This document shows positions 7,501 to 7,910 of a stretch of 7,910 bases of DNA, one piece after another. The stretch's first letter is position 1. Every line of letters begins with the position of its first letter. The notes under the pieces are model-generated. The model was not told the DNA's origin. It saw only the letters and a program-made list of their open reading frames with translations, and ran no database searches. The DNA is from Anaerolineae bacterium. Lineage in GTDB: Bacteria > Chloroflexota > Anaerolineae > B4-G1 > DUEL01. The stretch spans positions 1-7,910 of the forward strand of contig JAFGOJ010000180.1 of the NCBI GenBank assembly GCA_016926575.1, given 5' to 3'. Position numbers and translations under genes: made by a program.

Positions 7501-7785
7501 GCCGGTTCCGCCTTGCCTTCGAATCAGATGGTAAGCTCCGCCAGCGTGACGCGTTCGAGCGGCGATTTCGACGTAAGCCAGCAGATTGCCGGTGGCCAGG
7601 AGCGCAGCGAGGGCAACGTCGAACGGTATGAGACGGCCGGCAGCCGCTATGCCTGGTCCAAGCAGAGCAAAGATCACGACGGTTGCTGCGGCCCCAACGC
7701 CGAGGGTTGCGGCGATCAAGAGATTCGAGTCTGGGCTGACGTACATCTGGTCGAGCGAGTGTTGTGAGTCCTGGTCCTGGCTCAT
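4588..7785 (-). CDS. APC-type amino-acid permease fused to two Usp domains and a DUF389 membrane domain
   Basis: This 1065-residue inner-membrane protein has four parts. Residues about 20-435 have about 12 hydrophobic segments and APC-superfamily features: a glycine-rich first helix ending LLGPGIAAAG, and AARTRHAGGAYHLIRR after helix 2. Residues about 461-597 and 603-727 are two universal-stress-protein folds (ILVPIARP and FLIPTAGGP first strands). The region from about 768 to 981 is DUF389-like, with GAMLVAPLMSPI near 796-807, LMPPL near 899-903 and about seven hydrophobic segments. A soluble tail ends the protein. The likely role is amino-acid or similar solute transport with cytosolic sensing by the Usp domains; the DUF389 function is unknown. 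Permease-Usp proteins are known in archaea and bacteria; the added DUF389 unit is unusual. The start at 7785 is fixed by AAGGAG 7 nt upstream; an in-frame ATG at 7836 lacks this. The frame has no interruption. Confidence 0.88.
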   Translation of the reverse strand: MSQDQDSQHSLDQMYVSPDSNLLIAATLGVGAAATVVIFALLGPGIAAAGRLIPFDVALAALLATGNLLAYVEIAARTRHAGGAYHLIRRQGGTGDISFFAGWALTLSLVGFCGLLAQSIARYLIALPVMSVRLSLNVPVGLLAWAVILMVAAVNAIQQHKKLLGKKLLGLLILPIVALVIAVFGFMAISHITSHPPSASPGSISAVPLIFAAFIGIEITSRYIGEVHRTAPALRTLALSPALAAAFIIAIVVLSAGVVGYPGLAQADIPIATVGERVAADTGRLAVLLIGGAAMVLTLVQGLEMLIMLIHSMSVDGFLPGWAQKTKPFVAVLIVGLVTLPVVWLPIEWLAPTSGLLYLCTLMLVNVVRAREPRPESPRAPQSGRQATPFRLPFHPWIPALVLAVDVLLFPLWGWTKVLAALGCLVGGGLVYLAYGRRHYVEAQTGVTIFKPLVEEHQPPRFRILVPIARPKTAQALIQTAGRIAQSKNGEVLILQVAVVPDPFPLETRRKRAQVDRDLLENAIAMANQEDLPIQTMTRLARAIPRGILETAAEENVDLILMGWHADQTKAEEITLGPIVDEVLRDATCDVMLLQSDESATAKRFLIPTAGGPNAQTAIRLASLLAEASGGEITLLYVKTAPATEDDLAASRETLARALEGLDLEMPPAQKVIAAANVLEGIVQEAAAHDVVLLGVSNESDVNQILFGSLPLQVAARVPNTILVQGDQAITAVWSRRILRALQRALPTLSGTEQLDVHHSLSQGARPGIDYFVLIVLSCIIAALGLLLDSPAVVIGAMLVAPLMSPIMALSLGLVLGDLRAIRLATESILKGVALAVVISAFIGLLSPLKLVTGEMVARARPTLLDMIVALASGMAGAYAVSRKNVSAALPGVSIAAALMPPLATVGLGLSTGNFNVAGGAILLFITNIAAISLAGAVVFLALGIRPRILVPEHRKQLRQRMIASILLLLVIAIPLGAMLGTTVRDTTREQAIYALISNNLPDGNQLVGLEISSEADALAVVATVRSYQPPNQVTVSILSRALSQMLETPVTLDLVVLPVVRSID
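7277..7306. repeat. Perfect 15-bp tandem duplication inside the permease gene
   Basis: CCAAGCAGTTTCTTA occurs twice in direct succession (7277-7291 and 7292-7306) with no mismatch. On the coding (minus) strand it is in frame and encodes KKLLG-KKLLG at residues 161-170. This is a basic cytosolic-loop segment just before a hydrophobic helix of the APC domain. Perfect identity at the DNA level points to a recent slippage duplication. Confidence 0.9.
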
Positions 7786-7792
7786 CGGATGG

Positions 7793-7798
7793 CTCCTT
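7793..7798 (-). promoter_or_regulatory. Ribosome binding site that fixes the permease-Usp-DUF389 start
   Basis: The minus strand reads AAGGAG at 7798-7793, followed by a 7-nt spacer and ATG at 7785. This is a near-ideal Shine-Dalgarno and favours this start over the in-frame ATG at 7836. Confidence 0.85.
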
Positions 7799-7819
7799 GT
7801 GAGTAAGGTCGATTTGCGA

Positions 7820-7836
7820 TTGCCAACGTTTGCCAA
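7820..7836. repeat. Two TTGCCAA direct repeats spaced by 10 bp (possible operator half-sites)
   Basis: TTGCCAA occurs at 7820-7826 and 7830-7836, a 10-bp period that places both copies on the same face of the helix. A related inverted copy (TTGGCGA) lies at 7878-7884. The second direct copy overlaps the -35 box of the plus-strand promoter. Both copies fall in the leader of the minus-strand transcript. A regulator binding here could control both directions; this is inferred from position only. Confidence 0.4.
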
Positions 7837-7857
7837 TTGCTCTCAAAGGACTACAAT
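7830..7857 (+). promoter_or_regulatory. Candidate sigma70-type promoter for a gene beyond the right edge
   Basis: TTGCCA (7830-7835) and TACAAT (7852-7857) are 16 nt apart, and each matches consensus at 5 of 6 positions. The implied start near 7864 gives a leader of about 50 nt before a gene whose Shine-Dalgarno is at 7901-7907. Its -10 box overlaps that of the minus-strand promoter. Confidence 0.5.
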
Positions 7858-7864
7858 TATAGTC
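7849..7864. promoter_or_regulatory. Near-perfect 16-bp palindrome over both divergent -10 boxes
   Basis: GACTACAATTATAGTC pairs with itself at 7 of 8 positions (the mismatch is 7854/7859). It covers the -10 boxes of both divergent promoters. It is a plausible repressor operator, but part of the symmetry comes from two overlapping AT-rich -10 boxes. Confidence 0.4.
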
Positions 7865-7885
7865 GGAATCCAGCGAGTTGGCGAA
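7856..7885 (-). promoter_or_regulatory. Promoter for the permease-Usp-DUF389 gene
   Basis: The minus strand carries a perfect TATAAT at 7861-7856. The best -35 candidate is TTCGCC (7885-7880) with an 18-nt spacer, a weak match. A start near 7849 would give a leader of about 63 nt ending in the strong Shine-Dalgarno. The weak -35 suggests help from an activator or a modest basal level. Confidence 0.55.
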
Positions 7886-7900
7886 TCATGGATAGCATAA

Positions 7901-7907
7901 AAGGAGG
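7901..7907 (+). promoter_or_regulatory. Shine-Dalgarno of a plus-strand gene starting just beyond the window
   Basis: AAGGAGG lies 3 nt from the window end, so a start codon is expected within roughly the next ten bases. This fits the plus-strand promoter upstream. An ATG at 7888 is also open to the window end but has no good binding site before it. Nothing can be said about the product. Confidence 0.55.
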
Positions 7908-7910
7908 TGC

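Noticed and set aside
7786..7836. Upstream ATG at 7836 for the permease fusion
   Set aside because: The ATG at 7785 has AAGGAG at 7-nt spacing. The upstream ATG has no binding site and would put the Shine-Dalgarno inside the coding region.

Overview
The window is GC-rich bacterial DNA. The organism is best guessed as a member of the Chloroflexota, probably Anaerolineae-like. The hints are a lipoprotein with a Thr/Pro-rich linker after its lipid-anchored cysteine, a family 5 solute-binding protein, and very large fused proteins. This assignment is an inference; no rRNA or other phylogenetic marker is present.

Layout. Bases 1-86 hold an incomplete, strongly palindromic repeat that looks like a dispersed REP/MITE-type element. 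Bases 112-2673 (minus strand) encode one 853-residue protein that joins a MurF-type Mur ligase to an alanine racemase. Upstream of it on the same strand lie a 9-bp hairpin, a tRNA-Val(UAC) gene with an encoded CCA end, and a good extended -10 sigma70-type promoter. The tRNA and murF-alr are probably one transcription unit. Back-to-back with that promoter is a plus-strand promoter for a family 5 peptide/nickel-type solute-binding lipoprotein (2957-4582). Only 5 bp separates its stop from that of a 1065-residue minus-strand membrane protein (4588-7785). That protein joins an APC-type amino-acid permease, two universal-stress-protein (Usp) domains and a DUF389 membrane domain. Bases 7786-7910 are an intergenic region with overlapping divergent promoters and a near-perfect palindrome. 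A Shine-Dalgarno sequence at the right edge implies that a plus-strand gene starts just outside.

How the genes fit together. The MurF/Alr protein would make D-alanine and use D-Ala-D-Ala in peptidoglycan precursor synthesis in the cytoplasm. However, several residues that are normally invariant in Mur ligases are changed in its MurF half, while the racemase half is intact. The lipoprotein would capture an oligopeptide or similar solute outside the cell, but no ABC permease or ATPase gene lies beside it. The permease-Usp-DUF389 protein looks like a transporter with cytosolic nucleotide-sensing or stress-sensing modules and a second membrane unit. It is the most unusual gene here. Amino-acid or peptide uptake and cell-wall D-alanine metabolism are plausibly connected, but the window does not show an operon linking them.

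No CRISPR array, transposase, phage gene or rRNA was seen.
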